From an uncultured Clostridia bacterium (GTDB lineage Bacteria; Bacillota; Clostridia; Christensenellales; Pumilibacteraceae), in the NCBI GenBank assembly GCA_944362615.1, contig CALVTM010000003.1, positions 1 to 64,000 of the forward strand: a DNA stretch of 64,000 nucleotides, written 5' to 3'. Of the stretch, positions 42,257-51,686 are shown one piece after another. Position numbers and translations under genes: made by a program. The number at the start of each line of letters is the position of its first letter. Positions within the stretch are counted from its first letter, which is position 1. The notes below the pieces were generated by a model. The model was given only the letters and a program-made list of their open reading frames with translations. It made no database searches and was not told where the DNA came from.

Positions 42257-42278
42257 CGCGCACCCTTGCGGGTGCGCG
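42257..42278 (-). terminator. GC-rich hairpin after the citrate synthase gene
   Basis: 9-bp stem with a 4-base loop (42257-42265 with 42270-42278), 27 bases after the stop; the T-run on the minus strand is weak. Confidence 0.5.
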
Positions 42279-42304
42279 CTGCGACTTATCTGATCATCGG
42301 ATAA

Positions 42305-43669
42305 TTACTTGCGCTTATCCAAAGGAATGTACTGCTTATGAGTACCTACATATTTATATGCAGGACGCATGATCTTGCTGGAATTGATTATCTCCTCCAG
42401 TCTGTGTGCGCTCCAGCCTACGATACGCGCAACGGCAAATATCGGAGTGAAGAGCTCCATCGGAAGTCCGAGCATCTGATAACAGAAACCGCTGTAGAAA
42501 TCCACGTTTGCGCAGATGCCTTTGTCAGTTTTGCGACGCTCGCTGAGAAGCTCCGCTCCTACCTCTTCGATAGAGCTGTAAAACTCGAACTCGTCCGTTC
42601 TTCCCTTCTCGCGGCTCAGCTTACCTACGCTGTTACGGAATATTTCGGCGCGCGGATCGGAAACCTGATATATCGCATGACCGAGACCGTAAATGAGTCC
42701 GGAACCATCAAAAGCTTCCTTATCCAGTATCTTTTTAAGATAAGCTCTGAGCTCGTCCTTATCTTTCCAGTTCTGGACATGCGCCTTTATATCCTCAAAC
42801 ATGCGGCATACCTTTATGTTCGCGCCGCCGTGCTTGGGTCCTTTCAGAGATCCCATTGCCGCCGCCATCGCCGAATAGGTATCCGTTCCCGTACTCGTGA
42901 CAAGACGCGTCGTAAACGTGGAGTTATTACCGCCGCCGTGCTCGGCATGCAGAATAAGCGCAAGGTCGAGTACGCGCGCCTCGAGGTTCGTATACTTGCT
43001 GTCTATCCTCAGCATGTGCAGTATGTTCTCGGCAGTGCTGAGATTGGGCTCGGGATCGTGTATAAAGAAGCTGTTGCTGTCCGAGCGGTAGTAAGCGTAC
43101 GCCTGATAGCTGTATACCGCAAGCATGGGATACGTCGCAATCAGATACAGACACTGGTTCAGCACGTTCGTAAGCGAAAGATCGTCGGCAGACGAATCGT
43201 ACGAGTAAAGCGTAAGAACCGAACGCGCCATACTGTTCATCAGATCCACGCTCGGAGACTTCATTATAATGTCTCTGAAAAATGCCTGGGGCAGTTTGCG
43301 GTATGATCCGAGCAGATCTTTGAAACTCGCAAGATCAGTTTCATCAGGCAGCTTGCCGAATAAAAGCAGGTATATGATCTCCTCAAAGCCAAAACGCTCC
43401 GTACCTATGATATCTGCAACAAGATCCTTTACGTTGTATCCCCTGTAATAAAGTTCTCCGGGGCAAGGAATGAATTTACCGTCCTGCTCAATATTGACCA
43501 TGACGTCCGCTATCTCAGTCAGTCCCGTGAGAACGCCTCTTCCGTCGGGCGCACGCAGACCACGGTATACACTATATTCGGAAAAAAGCTGAGAGTCTAT
43601 GGTTGAATTGTTCGTGCATACAGACATGAGCCGTCTGATTTCGGGTGAGTTACCGTTACTTATTGCCAT
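42305..43669 (-). CDS. Citrate synthase
   Basis: Condenses oxaloacetate and acetyl-CoA, here probably for 2-oxoglutarate and glutamate synthesis in an anaerobe. 454 residues with the catalytic triad His-His-Asp in LHAEHGGGNNSTF, IYGLGHAIYQVSDPR and ICANVDFYSGF. The N-terminal region (about 40 residues longer than type II enzymes of Bacillus) matches clostridial forms. AGGAGG precedes the ATG. Monocistronic. A leader hairpin (43710-43718 with 43736-43744) lies upstream of the ribosome site. Confidence 0.95.
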   Translation of the reverse strand: MAISNGNSPEIRRLMSVCTNNSTIDSQLFSEYSVYRGLRAPDGRGVLTGLTEIADVMVNIEQDGKFIPCPGELYYRGYNVKDLVADIIGTERFGFEEIIYLLLFGKLPDETDLASFKDLLGSYRKLPQAFFRDIIMKSPSVDLMNSMARSVLTLYSYDSSADDLSLTNVLNQCLYLIATYPMLAVYSYQAYAYYRSDSNSFFIHDPEPNLSTAENILHMLRIDSKYTNLEARVLDLALILHAEHGGGNNSTFTTRLVTSTGTDTYSAMAAAMGSLKGPKHGGANIKVCRMFEDIKAHVQNWKDKDELRAYLKKILDKEAFDGSGLIYGLGHAIYQVSDPRAEIFRNSVGKLSREKGRTDEFEFYSSIEEVGAELLSERRKTDKGICANVDFYSGFCYQMLGLPMELFTPIFAVARIVGWSAHRLEEIINSSKIMRPAYKYVGTHKQYIPLDKRK

Positions 43670-43824
43670 AGTTTAACCTCCTTTTTTTGCGTTTTCTTGA
43701 AATATAAACAAATTGCGAACGTATCTTTATGACGCTCGCAATTTTATTATGCTTATATGCGTCTTTTAACGCCTGCTCCTGTAATCTGTGATAATGGAGT
43801 GATTATAACATAAAATGCTGTAAA

Positions 43825-43854
43825 TTGCAAATGTTTTTACACTGTATGTATATT
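43825..43854 (+). promoter_or_regulatory. Candidate promoter of the SpoIIQ-like gene
   Basis: TTGCAA (43825-43830), 18-base spacer, TATATT (43849-43854), about 50 bases before the start. A sporulation-type promoter was not recognised. Confidence 0.4.
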
Positions 43855-43904
43855 TTACACAAGCCTGTCAATAATCCGAAGACAAAAGTAACGGAGGAAT
43901 AACC

Positions 43905-44612
43905 ATGAATACCAACAAAGAACGCAAACCTATGAGCAAAAAAATGTATATCACGCTTATAGTATGCATAGCTGCGGCTATCGTAGCGATCATTACCGTG
44001 TCACTTGCAGTGGGACTTACCCGCAATCCGGATACCCCCACTCCTCCCGGCTCCGGAATAGAAGTACCGGACGATCCCGATCTTAATGATGACGCGGATA
44101 AACCGGACGTCCCCGACGACGATGATCAGGACGACAACGACGATTCCGATATGCCGGACGACGATGACGAACCCACTATCACCGAACCGGAATACACCCT
44201 GCCTATGAGCAACTGTGTGCTCGGCGCGGAATGCAGCCTCGACGAACTCGTATGGTCGAATACCCTTCATTGGTATTCCACCCATAACGGCGCAGACTTT
44301 ACCGCCGAAGAAGGAGCTGCCGTCGGCGCTATTCACGACGGCGAAGTAACGTCTGTAGGCTATACCACTCAGGACGGTTACACCGTGTCCATTGCTCAGA
44401 CGGACGGTCACACCGCCGTCTACAAATCGCTCTCTGCTGATATAACCGTAGAAGTCGGCGATATCGTTGCAATGGGCGACGTTATCGGCTATGTCTCGGA
44501 CAGCATGGCAAGCGAACAGAACGACGGACCTCACCTTCATCTTGAAATACTCGACTCCGCCGGCAACTTTGTCGATCCGATGACGCTTCTCGGCGAAGCA
44601 TCCGAAAAATAA
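43905..44612 (+). CDS. SpoIIQ-like M23-fold membrane protein
   Basis: 235 residues: short cytoplasmic start, one membrane helix (about 15-37), a strongly acidic Asp/Pro linker (about 44-95), and a C-terminal LytM/M23 domain. The metal-ligand motifs HNGAD (H127, D131) and PHLHLE are present, but the third catalytic His region reads VYKSLSADI, where active endopeptidases have YxHL/M. YxSLS followed by VEVGDIVAMGDVIG closely resembles SpoIIQ, the forespore partner of SpoIIIAH in the engulfment channel. Ribosome site GGAGGA. It may be structural rather than a peptidase. Confidence 0.75.
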   Translation: MNTNKERKPMSKKMYITLIVCIAAAIVAIITVSLAVGLTRNPDTPTPPGSGIEVPDDPDLNDDADKPDVPDDDDQDDNDDSDMPDDDDEPTITEPEYTLPMSNCVLGAECSLDELVWSNTLHWYSTHNGADFTAEEGAAVGAIHDGEVTSVGYTTQDGYTVSIAQTDGHTAVYKSLSADITVEVGDIVAMGDVIGYVSDSMASEQNDGPHLHLEILDSAGNFVDPMTLLGEASEK

Positions 44613-44713
44613 CAAACCGTACGGATCTGCGCTTCCGTTCCGGAGACACACGCCTCAGCCGATAAACGGCGAACGGCTCGCCTTATCCGAACGAAAGCAT
44701 ATCCCTCATTAAC

Positions 44714-44756
44714 AAAAAAATAAGTGGAACGTCTGATACGCTTCACTTATTTTTTA
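44714..44756. terminator. Bidirectional terminator
   Basis: Stem built on AAATAAGTG and CACTTATTT, with A7 and T6 ends, between the SpoIIQ-like gene and the convergent gatB operon. Confidence 0.82.
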
Positions 44757-44820
44757 TTCTTTCAGTCATAGCCGACCGATCTCGTCTTTGCATGAAGCCG
44801 CAGCCGATCGGTCTCCGCCG

Positions 44821-45672
44821 TTATTTAACGATTATTATCCTGGGGTCTTCGGGAGGATTCACGAAGTAAAACTCGCATGCCGTACGCGTAAGCTCAGGAA
44901 GATGCATACGGAAGTTCGGCACGTTCACTTCGGTAAAGCGGTAAGTGAAAACGTACTGGCGGGACACCGAAAACGGAGCATACAGAGGGAAATTGTTTTC
45001 GTAACACTCGTTATACATACCGTCTATCGAAAACCATGACAGCAGCCCGTTCTCGTCTACAAAGAACGAAAAACCGGACGACAGTTCCCACTTTCCTCCG
45101 TCATGTGATATGACGTCGCAACCGTTAAAGAAATTGGCTATCAGATTTCCACAGTTCAGCAGCGCGAAACCTCTCGAGTGTCCGCGCACTTTCTTATACA
45201 GAAACGGATCGTACTGTTTGCCGTTGCCCTCAAACAATTCCGCCTCATTGCCGCGGAGATACAGACATGCTTCCGTCCACTCGATCTTTTCACCGCCCTT
45301 GGTGACCGTCGTGTACAGACACTTGACGCCGTCGTCCGGCGCGTAGTACACGATCGTTTCCGCGCACCCGGCATTGAGTATCGTTATTCGCCACGTTATC
45401 GCGAACATGACTATGGATATGGCCATCGCCAAACAGATTATGCACTCGCATATAATGTATATCGGGTCATACTGCTCAAAAACGATTTGTATCGCTATCA
45501 CAGCCGCGACTATCGCCGCACATACGAGCATGAGCAACGGATATTTGAACTTAAGAGCGAAACCGTTGCGCTGGGATTTTATCACTTTTGCATTTTTTAT
45601 TCCGCCGAACGCCGACTTAAATGCCTCGCGCGCCGCATTCAGCTCGCTTTCCGCTTGCTCGTATACGTTCAT
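44821..45672 (-). CDS. Unknown two-helix membrane protein
   Basis: 283 residues: a short helical N-terminus (QAESELNAAREAF), two membrane helices (about 43-64 and 71-95), then a 185-residue soluble, aromatic-rich C-terminal domain with no motif I recognise (SRGFALLNCGNLIANFFN, FSFFVDENGLLSWFS). Its start codon overlaps the gatB stop (TAATG), so it is translationally coupled to the amidotransferase operon and closes it. Function unknown. Confidence 0.75.
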   Translation of the reverse strand: MNVYEQAESELNAAREAFKSAFGGIKNAKVIKSQRNGFALKFKYPLLMLVCAAIVAAVIAIQIVFEQYDPIYIICECIICLAMAISIVMFAITWRITILNAGCAETIVYYAPDDGVKCLYTTVTKGGEKIEWTEACLYLRGNEAELFEGNGKQYDPFLYKKVRGHSRGFALLNCGNLIANFFNGCDVISHDGGKWELSSGFSFFVDENGLLSWFSIDGMYNECYENNFPLYAPFSVSRQYVFTYRFTEVNVPNFRMHLPELTRTACEFYFVNPPEDPRIIIVK

Positions 45673-47096
45673 TATTCAGACAATACCTTCCTTATAAGAT
45701 CTCCCGCTATCTTGGGATTGGTCTTTCCTTTTGTTGCCTTCATCAGCTGCCCGACAAAGAATGACAGCACTTTTTCGTTACCGTTACGGTAGTCCGCCGC
45801 CGGTCCCGGATTAGCCGCCACTATGTCGCGCACAAGCTTTTCTATCTCGCCCGCATCGTTGTTCTGACGCAGTCCGAGAGCGTCTACCGCCGCACCGGCA
45901 CTCATATCAGTGAGCCATATCTTATTGAGCACGTCGCGTGAAGTTACAAGGTTTATCTCGCCCTTGTCCACAAGCTCGAGTAGCTGAGCAAGCTGCAGAC
46001 CGCTTATTCCGACGACTATTCCGTCTTCGCCTGCGGTCTTGCCTTTGCGCATGATCTCACTCATGACATAGTTAGCCGCCTTCTTCGCGTTTGCACCCGC
46101 GCTCACCGCTCCGTCGAACAGATCCGCAAGAGCCGGATCGGACGTAAGCTGCTCCGCATCGTATTCCGACAGACCGAGCTCGCTCGTATATCTCTGTCTG
46201 CGCTTTCCGGCAAGCTCCGGAAGATCCGCACATATGCGCGCTATATCGTCATCACTGAGCACTACCGGCATCAGGTCGGGCTCGGGGAAATAACGATAAT
46301 CCTGCGCGTCCTCTTTGCTGCGCATTCCGTACCCTTCTCCCGTAGCATCATCAAAACGACGCGTCTCCTGAACGATTTTACCGCCGCTCTCAAGTACTTC
46401 CGTCTGGCGGCGTATTTCCGCTTCTATCGCGCGGCGCACGCTTCGGAAGGAATTGAGGTTCTTGGTCTCGGTACGGGTGCCGAGAGGCTCCCCGGGCTTG
46501 CTCAGAGACAAATTGACGTCCGCACGGATACTGCCCTCCTGCATACGGCAGTCGGATACTCCGGCAAACCGGAATATGCTCGCAAGCTCCTCAAGGAACG
46601 CGACTGCTTCATCCGCACTGTGCATATCCGGCTCGGTCACGCACTCCATAAGAGGTACTCCGCAACGGTTGTAGTCCACTGCGGTAGTCCCCGCGCCGTG
46701 CACAAGCTTGCCCGCATCCTCTTCGAGATGTATGCGGTTAAGACGTATCGTCTTTTCCTCACCGTTTACTTTTATTTTTACTTCTCCGCCTATGCAGAGC
46801 GGAAGATCGTACTGACTGGTCTGCCATGCCTTGGGCAGGTCGGGATAGAAGTAATTCTTTCTGTCCCACTTGCTGTAACGGCTTATACGGCAGCCTATCG
46901 CGCTGCCCGCCTTTACCGTGTACTCCACTGCCTTGCGGTTGATCACCGGAAGTACACCGGGGTGTCCGGCGCATACCGGACATGTATTCGTATTCGGCTC
47001 ACTGCCGAACGTGTTGCGACATGAGCAGAACAGCTTTGTCTCCGTCTTGAGTTCGCAGTGGACTTCCAGTCCTATCGTGGGAATGTATCCGCTCAT
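45672..47096 (-). CDS. gatB: Aspartyl/glutamyl-tRNA amidotransferase subunit B
   Basis: tRNA-binding and kinase subunit of GatCAB, which makes Gln-tRNA(Gln) or Asn-tRNA(Asn) from mischarged precursors. 474 residues: GLEVHCELKTETKLFC, the zinc-site cysteines, YSKWDRKNYFYPDLPKAWQ, RIHLEEDAGK and the C-terminal YqeY-like tail SFFVGQLMKATKGKTNP. Overlaps gatA by 4 bases. Confidence 0.96.
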   Translation of the reverse strand: MSGYIPTIGLEVHCELKTETKLFCSCRNTFGSEPNTNTCPVCAGHPGVLPVINRKAVEYTVKAGSAIGCRISRYSKWDRKNYFYPDLPKAWQTSQYDLPLCIGGEVKIKVNGEEKTIRLNRIHLEEDAGKLVHGAGTTAVDYNRCGVPLMECVTEPDMHSADEAVAFLEELASIFRFAGVSDCRMQEGSIRADVNLSLSKPGEPLGTRTETKNLNSFRSVRRAIEAEIRRQTEVLESGGKIVQETRRFDDATGEGYGMRSKEDAQDYRYFPEPDLMPVVLSDDDIARICADLPELAGKRRQRYTSELGLSEYDAEQLTSDPALADLFDGAVSAGANAKKAANYVMSEIMRKGKTAGEDGIVVGISGLQLAQLLELVDKGEINLVTSRDVLNKIWLTDMSAGAAVDALGLRQNNDAGEIEKLVRDIVAANPGPAADYRNGNEKVLSFFVGQLMKATKGKTNPKIAGDLIRKVLSE

Positions 47097-48526
47097 CTTT
47101 CGCCTCCTTTCTCGTAGATCTCCGCAAGCGACATAAGTGTGCTCTCGCAGTACGGCTTACCTATGAGCTGCATCCCTATCGGAAGTTTATCCGCATCCTC
47201 TCCGCACTTTACGGACAGCGCAGGCAGTCCGGCTATGTTGACGGGTACGGTGAAAATATCACCGAGGTATGCCGCAGACGGGTCGTCCGCGCTCATGCCC
47301 GCTTTGTATGCCGTCGTGGGGGCGGTCGGGCATATCAGGGCGTCGCATCCGGACAGTGCGCTTTCAAAGTCCTTTTTGATCAGCGTTCTCGCCTTGCTTG
47401 CACGCAGATAGAACGCATCGTAATAACCGGACGACAGCACGAAGTTGCCGAGCATTATGCGGCGCTTCACTTCCGCGCCGAAAAACTCCGTACGCGACTT
47501 GTAATATATGTCCTCAAGGTTGACACATCCTTCCGCACGTCTGCCGTACTTTACGCCGTCATACCTCGAAAGGTTGCTGCTCGCTTCCGCACTGGAAAGA
47601 ATGTAATAGCACGCAAGCGCCATATCGAAACTTCCTATGCTCGTCTCCACGATCTCCGCGCCTTCCGACTCATAGAACGCAAGCGCCTTATCTATCGCCG
47701 CGCGAATCTCTCCGTTGAGCTCCTTGGGGAAGAACTCCTTAGCAACGCCTATGCGTCTGCCCTTGAGAGAGGTGAACGTATCCCCTTTATCCACGTCGCC
47801 CGCATATGATGTGGAGTCGCCCGCATCATGACCTTTGATAACGTCGTATACGGTGCGGCAGTCCGCAACGGTACGAGCCATCGGACCTATCTGATCAAGA
47901 GACGACGCGAACGCTATAAGACCGTTTCTCGAAACCGCCGAGTACGTCGGCTTGAGTCCCACTACTCCGTTGAACGCCGCAGGCTGTCTTATCGAACCGC
48001 CGGTGTCCGAACCGAGCGACGCATACGCCTGATACGATGCAACCGCGCACGCGCTTCCGCCGCTGCTTCCGCCCGCAACGCGCGTCGGATCGATCGCATT
48101 CTTTACGCGGAAGAAAGCCGAATATTCGCTTCCCGACCCCATTGCAAACTCGTCCATATTGGCTTTACCGACGATAACCGCGCCCGCAGCCTTGAGCTTC
48201 CTGACTACGAATGCGTCATAAGGCGGTATATAATTTTCAAGGAACTTTGAGGCGCACGTCGTGCGGATGCCTTCCGTACAGATGTTATCCTTGACGGCGA
48301 CAGGTACGCCGAGAAGCGGGGATTTCTTGCCCTCCGCTCTCGCTTTGTCCGCTGCTTTAGCCGCGCTCATCGCACTGTCTCCACATACGGTCACATATGC
48401 GCCGAGGTCCTTCTTCTCTTCTATCTTCTTCAGCGTCGCTTCAGTCGCTTCGACGGAGGATACTTCCCCCGCCTCCATAGCCGCGACAAGCCCGCCGAGC
48501 GTAAGTTCGGTTATGTCCATGCTCAT
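47093..48526 (-). CDS. gatA: Aspartyl/glutamyl-tRNA amidotransferase subunit A
   Basis: Amidase subunit that frees ammonia from glutamine. 477 residues with the Ser-cisSer-Lys triad: VPVAVKDN (K79), GSDTGGSIRQPAA (cis-Ser and nucleophile Ser), and GGSSGGSACAVAS. Overlaps gatC by 4 bases. An alternative start two codons in (48520) exists. Confidence 0.96.
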   Translation of the reverse strand: MSMDITELTLGGLVAAMEAGEVSSVEATEATLKKIEEKKDLGAYVTVCGDSAMSAAKAADKARAEGKKSPLLGVPVAVKDNICTEGIRTTCASKFLENYIPPYDAFVVRKLKAAGAVIVGKANMDEFAMGSGSEYSAFFRVKNAIDPTRVAGGSSGGSACAVASYQAYASLGSDTGGSIRQPAAFNGVVGLKPTYSAVSRNGLIAFASSLDQIGPMARTVADCRTVYDVIKGHDAGDSTSYAGDVDKGDTFTSLKGRRIGVAKEFFPKELNGEIRAAIDKALAFYESEGAEIVETSIGSFDMALACYYILSSAEASSNLSRYDGVKYGRRAEGCVNLEDIYYKSRTEFFGAEVKRRIMLGNFVLSSGYYDAFYLRASKARTLIKKDFESALSGCDALICPTAPTTAYKAGMSADDPSAAYLGDIFTVPVNIAGLPALSVKCGEDADKLPIGMQLIGKPYCESTLMSLAEIYEKGGER

Positions 48527-48810
48527 TCCACCACCTTAGGTACGATATACGAATTCTCATCGCGTTCGGGCGCGCAAGAAAGCAGTTTTTCTCTGCCGAA
48601 CGGCTCTCCGGGTACGTCCTCACGAAATACGTTCACCGTATCGAGTATATGCGCCGTGGCAGGAACGGAGGACGCGTCAAACTCATTGAGAGTCTCTACC
48701 CACCCGAGTACGGACGCAAAGTGCTTTTCAAGCGCCGCTTCTTCCTCGTCCGTGAAATTGATACGGCTCAGCTTTGCCGTATGCTTTATTATGTCCTTAG
48801 TTATTTCCAT
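48523..48810 (-). CDS. gatC: Aspartyl/glutamyl-tRNA amidotransferase subunit C
   Basis: Small 95-residue clamp that holds GatA to GatB: KHTAKLSRINFTDEEE at the N-terminus and LREDVPG-like VFREDVPGEPF near the C-terminus. The frame is open further upstream into hisF, but the conserved start is the ATG at 48810, with GGGGG before it, 18 bases after hisF. Confidence 0.94.
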   Translation of the reverse strand: MEITKDIIKHTAKLSRINFTDEEEAALEKHFASVLGWVETLNEFDASSVPATAHILDTVNVFREDVPGEPFGREKLLSCAPERDENSYIVPKVVE

Positions 48811-48827
48811 ATTGTTACCCCCGAAAA

Positions 48828-49595
48828 TTATTTTTCGACGCACAGTCTTACGGGCAGACCCTGCTCCGCAAGGTACGATTTGAGTTCTCTTATATCCAGC
48901 TCGCGGAAATGAAACAACGACGCCGCAAGTGCCGCGCTCGCTCCGCATGCAAACGCTTCCGCAAAGTGTGCTTTGTTCCCCGCTCCGCCGGACGCTATGA
49001 CGGGTATGTTGACCGCTTTTGTGACGCTCTTAAGCAGTTCCAGATCGAATCCGGCTTTCGTGCCGTCCGCATCCATACTCGTAAGAAGCAGTTCGCCCGC
49101 GCCCAGCTGCTCGCCGCGCACGCACCACTCAACGGCGTCTATGCCCTCGTCGTGCCTGCCTCCTGCCGTGTATACCGTCCAGCCGCCGTCCGGTCTGCGC
49201 TTGGCGTCCACCGCAAGCACTATGCACTGACTGCCGAACAGTTCTGCGCCCTCGCTTATCAGTTCGGGACGTCTGACAGCCGCGCTGTTCACACCTACTT
49301 TATCCGCGCCCGCCCGGAGTATGTTGCGCATGTCCTCTACGCTTCTCACTCCGCCGCCTACCGTAAACGGGATGAACAGTCTTTCGGCTACGCGGCGCAC
49401 CATGTCCGCTACCGTATTGTTACCGCGGTATGTCGCGGTTATGTCGAGAAACACTATCTCGTCCGCGCCCTCACGCTCGTACTGCACGGCGTTTTCCACA
49501 GCATCGCCCGCATCCACAAGGTCTACAAAATTGACGCCTTTTACTACCCGTCCGTCCTTGACGTCCAGACAGGGCACTATCCTGACAGAGGTCAT
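48828..49595 (-). CDS. hisF: Imidazole glycerol phosphate synthase, cyclase subunit
   Basis: Cyclase half of the HisHF glutamine amidotransferase of histidine synthesis. 255 residues, TIM barrel: [19 protein letters not shown] (catalytic Asp), [23 protein letters not shown], and [12 protein letters not shown] with the second catalytic Asp. GGGAGA precedes the ATG, 15 bases after hisH. No other his genes are in the window. Confidence 0.96.
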   Translation of the reverse strand: MTSVRIVPCLDVKDGRVVKGVNFVDLVDAGDAVENAVQYEREGADEIVFLDITATYRGNNTVADMVRRVAERLFIPFTVGGGVRSVEDMRNILRAGADKVGVNSAAVRRPELISEGAELFGSQCIVLAVDAKRRPDGGWTVYTAGGRHDEGIDAVEWCVRGEQLGAGELLLTSMDADGTKAGFDLELLKSVTKAVNIPVIASGGAGNKAHFAEAFACGASAALAASLFHFRELDIRELKSYLAEQGLPVRLCVEK

Positions 49596-49610
49596 CGCTT
49601 ATCTCCCGGG

Positions 49611-50210
49611 TTATATCCCCATGAAATTCTTAAGTATCGCAAGCCCGCGCGCTCCGCTCTTTTCAGGGTGGAACTGTACGCCGAACACGTTGTCGCGCTC
49701 AGCTGCCGCCGTGAACGTTTCGCCGTACTCCGCAGAAGCCGCTTCGTCCCGCTTGTCCCCGGCATGCGCGCAGTAGCTGTGTACGAAATAGAAGAACTCT
49801 CCGCTCCCTATCCCGCTGAGCAGTCTTCCGCCGTGAACGTCTATGCTCGTCCACGCTATGTGCGGCAGCGGCAAACCGCCCGACTTCAGTTTTGTCACAC
49901 TGCCTGCCAACAGTCCGAGCCCTTCATGGTCGCCGAACTCCTCCGAACGCTCAAACAGCATCTGAAGTCCGAGGCATATGCCGAGAAGCGGCGTACCTTT
50001 CGCCGCCGCCGCTTTGACAGCTTCGTCAATGCCGTGCTCACGCAGTTTTTTCATGCACTCGCCGAACGCTCCGACACCGGGTAATATAAGTTTGTCGGCG
50101 CGTGCTATCTCGTCCGCATCCCCCGATACCTTCGCCTTTCCGCCGAGTGCGTCAAGCGCGTTGGATACGCTCATGAGATTGCCCGCCCCATAGTCTATTA
50201 TAGTTATCAT
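49611..50210 (-). CDS. hisH: Imidazole glycerol phosphate synthase, glutaminase subunit
   Basis: Class I glutaminase partner of HisF. 199 residues: [11 protein letters not shown], oxyanion region [10 protein letters not shown], nucleophile C79 in [10 protein letters not shown], and the His-Glu pair in VQFHPEKSG. The frame is open to 50264, but the start is the ATG at 50210. There is no ribosome site, and TATAAT ends 9 bases before the ATG, so the transcript is leaderless or nearly so. First gene of hisH-hisF-gatC-gatA-gatB. Confidence 0.94.
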   Translation of the reverse strand: MITIIDYGAGNLMSVSNALDALGGKAKVSGDADEIARADKLILPGVGAFGECMKKLREHGIDEAVKAAAAKGTPLLGICLGLQMLFERSEEFGDHEGLGLLAGSVTKLKSGGLPLPHIAWTSIDVHGGRLLSGIGSGEFFYFVHSYCAHAGDKRDEAASAEYGETFTAAAERDNVFGVQFHPEKSGARGLAILKNFMGI

Positions 50211-50219
50211 TGCGGATTT

Positions 50220-50249
50220 ATTATATAATAAACCGCATGTAAAGGTCAA
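50220..50249 (-). promoter_or_regulatory. hisH-gatB operon promoter with near-leaderless start
   Basis: Minus strand: TTGACC (50249-50244), 18-base spacer, TATAAT (50225-50220), then 9 bases to the ATG. Confidence 0.65.
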
Positions 50250-50258
50250 GTCAAATAT

Positions 50259-50287
50259 TTGCATTCCGCCAACGTTTGTGGTATATT
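50259..50287 (+). promoter_or_regulatory. Promoter of the YjbR-like gene
   Basis: TTGCAT (50259-50264), 17-base spacer, TATATT (50282-50287). A palindrome GCGGCATATGCCGC (50300-50313) lies between it and the ribosome site. Confidence 0.55.
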
Positions 50288-50325
50288 ATTCACATAAACG
50301 CGGCATATGCCGCAGGAGTTACCAT

Positions 50326-50721
50326 ATGAGCGTTGCCGCCCGGCTCAAAGAGCTTGAAAACCGCATATTCGATTTTTGCGGCGTCGTACCCGATCACCCG
50401 TTCAAAGAGACGGACTTACCCGTCTTCCGGCACCCGGACAGCCGCAAGTGGTTCGCTGTCGTGATACCCGATGTGCCCGGACGATATTTCGGGAAAAGCG
50501 GTAAAGTCACCGTGCTCAATCTGAAGTGTGATCCGCTGCTCTCGGACGGCATATGCGACGGCGTGACGGTTTTTCCCGCATACCACATGAATAAGCGGCA
50601 CTGGATTTCCGTAGTGCTTGACGAAGATCCAGATCTGACCGGGATAATGGCGCTCGTTTCCGTCAGCTACAGGCTGACCATGCCCGCCCGTAAAAAGAGC
50701 AAGGAGGAATCTCATGACTGA
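50326..50721 (+). CDS. MmcQ/YjbR family protein
   Basis: 131 residues of the MmcQ/YjbR (double wing, CyaY-like) family: FKETDLPVFRHPDSRKWFAVV, VLNLKCDPLLSD, VFPAYHMNKRHWISVVLD. Such proteins are annotated as DNA-binding, but their role is not settled. The ATG at 50326 has AGGAG before it; the frame is open from 50278. First of four small genes transcribed together. Confidence 0.85.
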   Translation: MSVAARLKELENRIFDFCGVVPDHPFKETDLPVFRHPDSRKWFAVVIPDVPGRYFGKSGKVTVLNLKCDPLLSDGICDGVTVFPAYHMNKRHWISVVLDEDPDLTGIMALVSVSYRLTMPARKKSKEESHD

Positions 50722-50917
50722 AAGGGATATCATGCGGCTGTTTGACAAGTATGACGGTGAAGTGAGCATGTCGGACTTCACTCCGGATGAACTCGCCGAA
50801 CTTATCGCCGCCGAAACGGAAGAGGATCTGCCCGTAAGTTTCAAAGAAAAGTATTTCTCAAAGTATGACGACGTAAAAGTCAATAACTCCAAAAAACTTT
50901 CCAGACTGGATTGGTGA
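50714..50917 (+). CDS. Small acidic protein of unknown function
   Basis: 67 residues, acidic N-terminal half (YDGEVSMSDFTPDELAEL) and a basic, polar end; no membrane segment and no motif recognised. It overlaps the YjbR-like gene by 8 bases and has AGGAGG just ahead of its ATG, which supports real translation. Confidence 0.7.
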   Translation: MTERDIMRLFDKYDGEVSMSDFTPDELAELIAAETEEDLPVSFKEKYFSKYDDVKVNNSKKLSRLDW

Positions 50918-50922
50918 ATATC

Positions 50923-51585
50923 ATGCAGGATAATACCGTTACCGCAAAAACGTCTTTCAGCACGTCGATAGACGTTGAAGTTCAGAAAAAAAGACAGACG
51001 GAAGAGTGGGCGCTGCTCGCGCAAACGGTGCGGCTGTTTACGGTCAAAACCGTCGTTTATCTCTCAGCCGGCATCGCTGCGCTCATACTCAGTATAGTGC
51101 TTTTCACAATGATAGGCGCGGCGGAAAACAACGTTATGGCAATCTGCGCGGTTGTGCTTGCCGTAGTCGCGGCAGTCGGCATATCGTCGGCAGTAACGGA
51201 CGTTGTCCTCGCCCGCTCCAAAAGAAACAAGATGCTTCCGCGCGTCAAGCAGCACCTTGACGACGAATTCGACGGTCTGCCCTCTCCGTGCGTCTTTACC
51301 GCCGTTTTCGACGATGACAGCGTTAAGGTGACTTTGGGCGGACGTAGCGACGTGCTGCCGCTTTCCGACTGCACGGCAGTGGAATTCAACGGCATGATAA
51401 CGGTGGACTTCGGCAATTTCTGCGGACTATGTTTCACACCGGAAGAGCTCGGTGAAGCATGCGAAGACATAAAGACCATTCTGCGTGAGCGCGGAGAGCG
51501 GTATCAGTACCTCGAACGCGACGGGCGTTACATGCGGCTTTACGACGACGAAACGCGCGCCGGGAGCGCTGACCGCGAAAACTGA
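50923..51585 (+). CDS. Unknown two-helix membrane protein
   Basis: 220 residues: polar N-terminus, two membrane helices (about 42-64 and 70-92) forming a hairpin, then a soluble C-terminal domain (DSVKVTLGGRSDVLPLSDCTAV) that looks like a PH-like/YcxB-type domain, a suggestion only. The ATG at 50923 has GGTGA before it; TTG 50911 and GTG 50914 are alternatives. Five bases after the small acidic gene, so co-transcribed. Confidence 0.7.
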   Translation: MQDNTVTAKTSFSTSIDVEVQKKRQTEEWALLAQTVRLFTVKTVVYLSAGIAALILSIVLFTMIGAAENNVMAICAVVLAVVAAVGISSAVTDVVLARSKRNKMLPRVKQHLDDEFDGLPSPCVFTAVFDDDSVKVTLGGRSDVLPLSDCTAVEFNGMITVDFGNFCGLCFTPEELGEACEDIKTILRERGERYQYLERDGRYMRLYDDETRAGSADREN

Positions 51586-51686
51586 TAGCCCCTCACGGCT
51601 CGTCCGCGTCGGCAGTAAGCCGGCGGAATCTGTATATCGCGAATGATAACGACGTTTGCGGCGCATACTTATACCGAGAGGTATGG

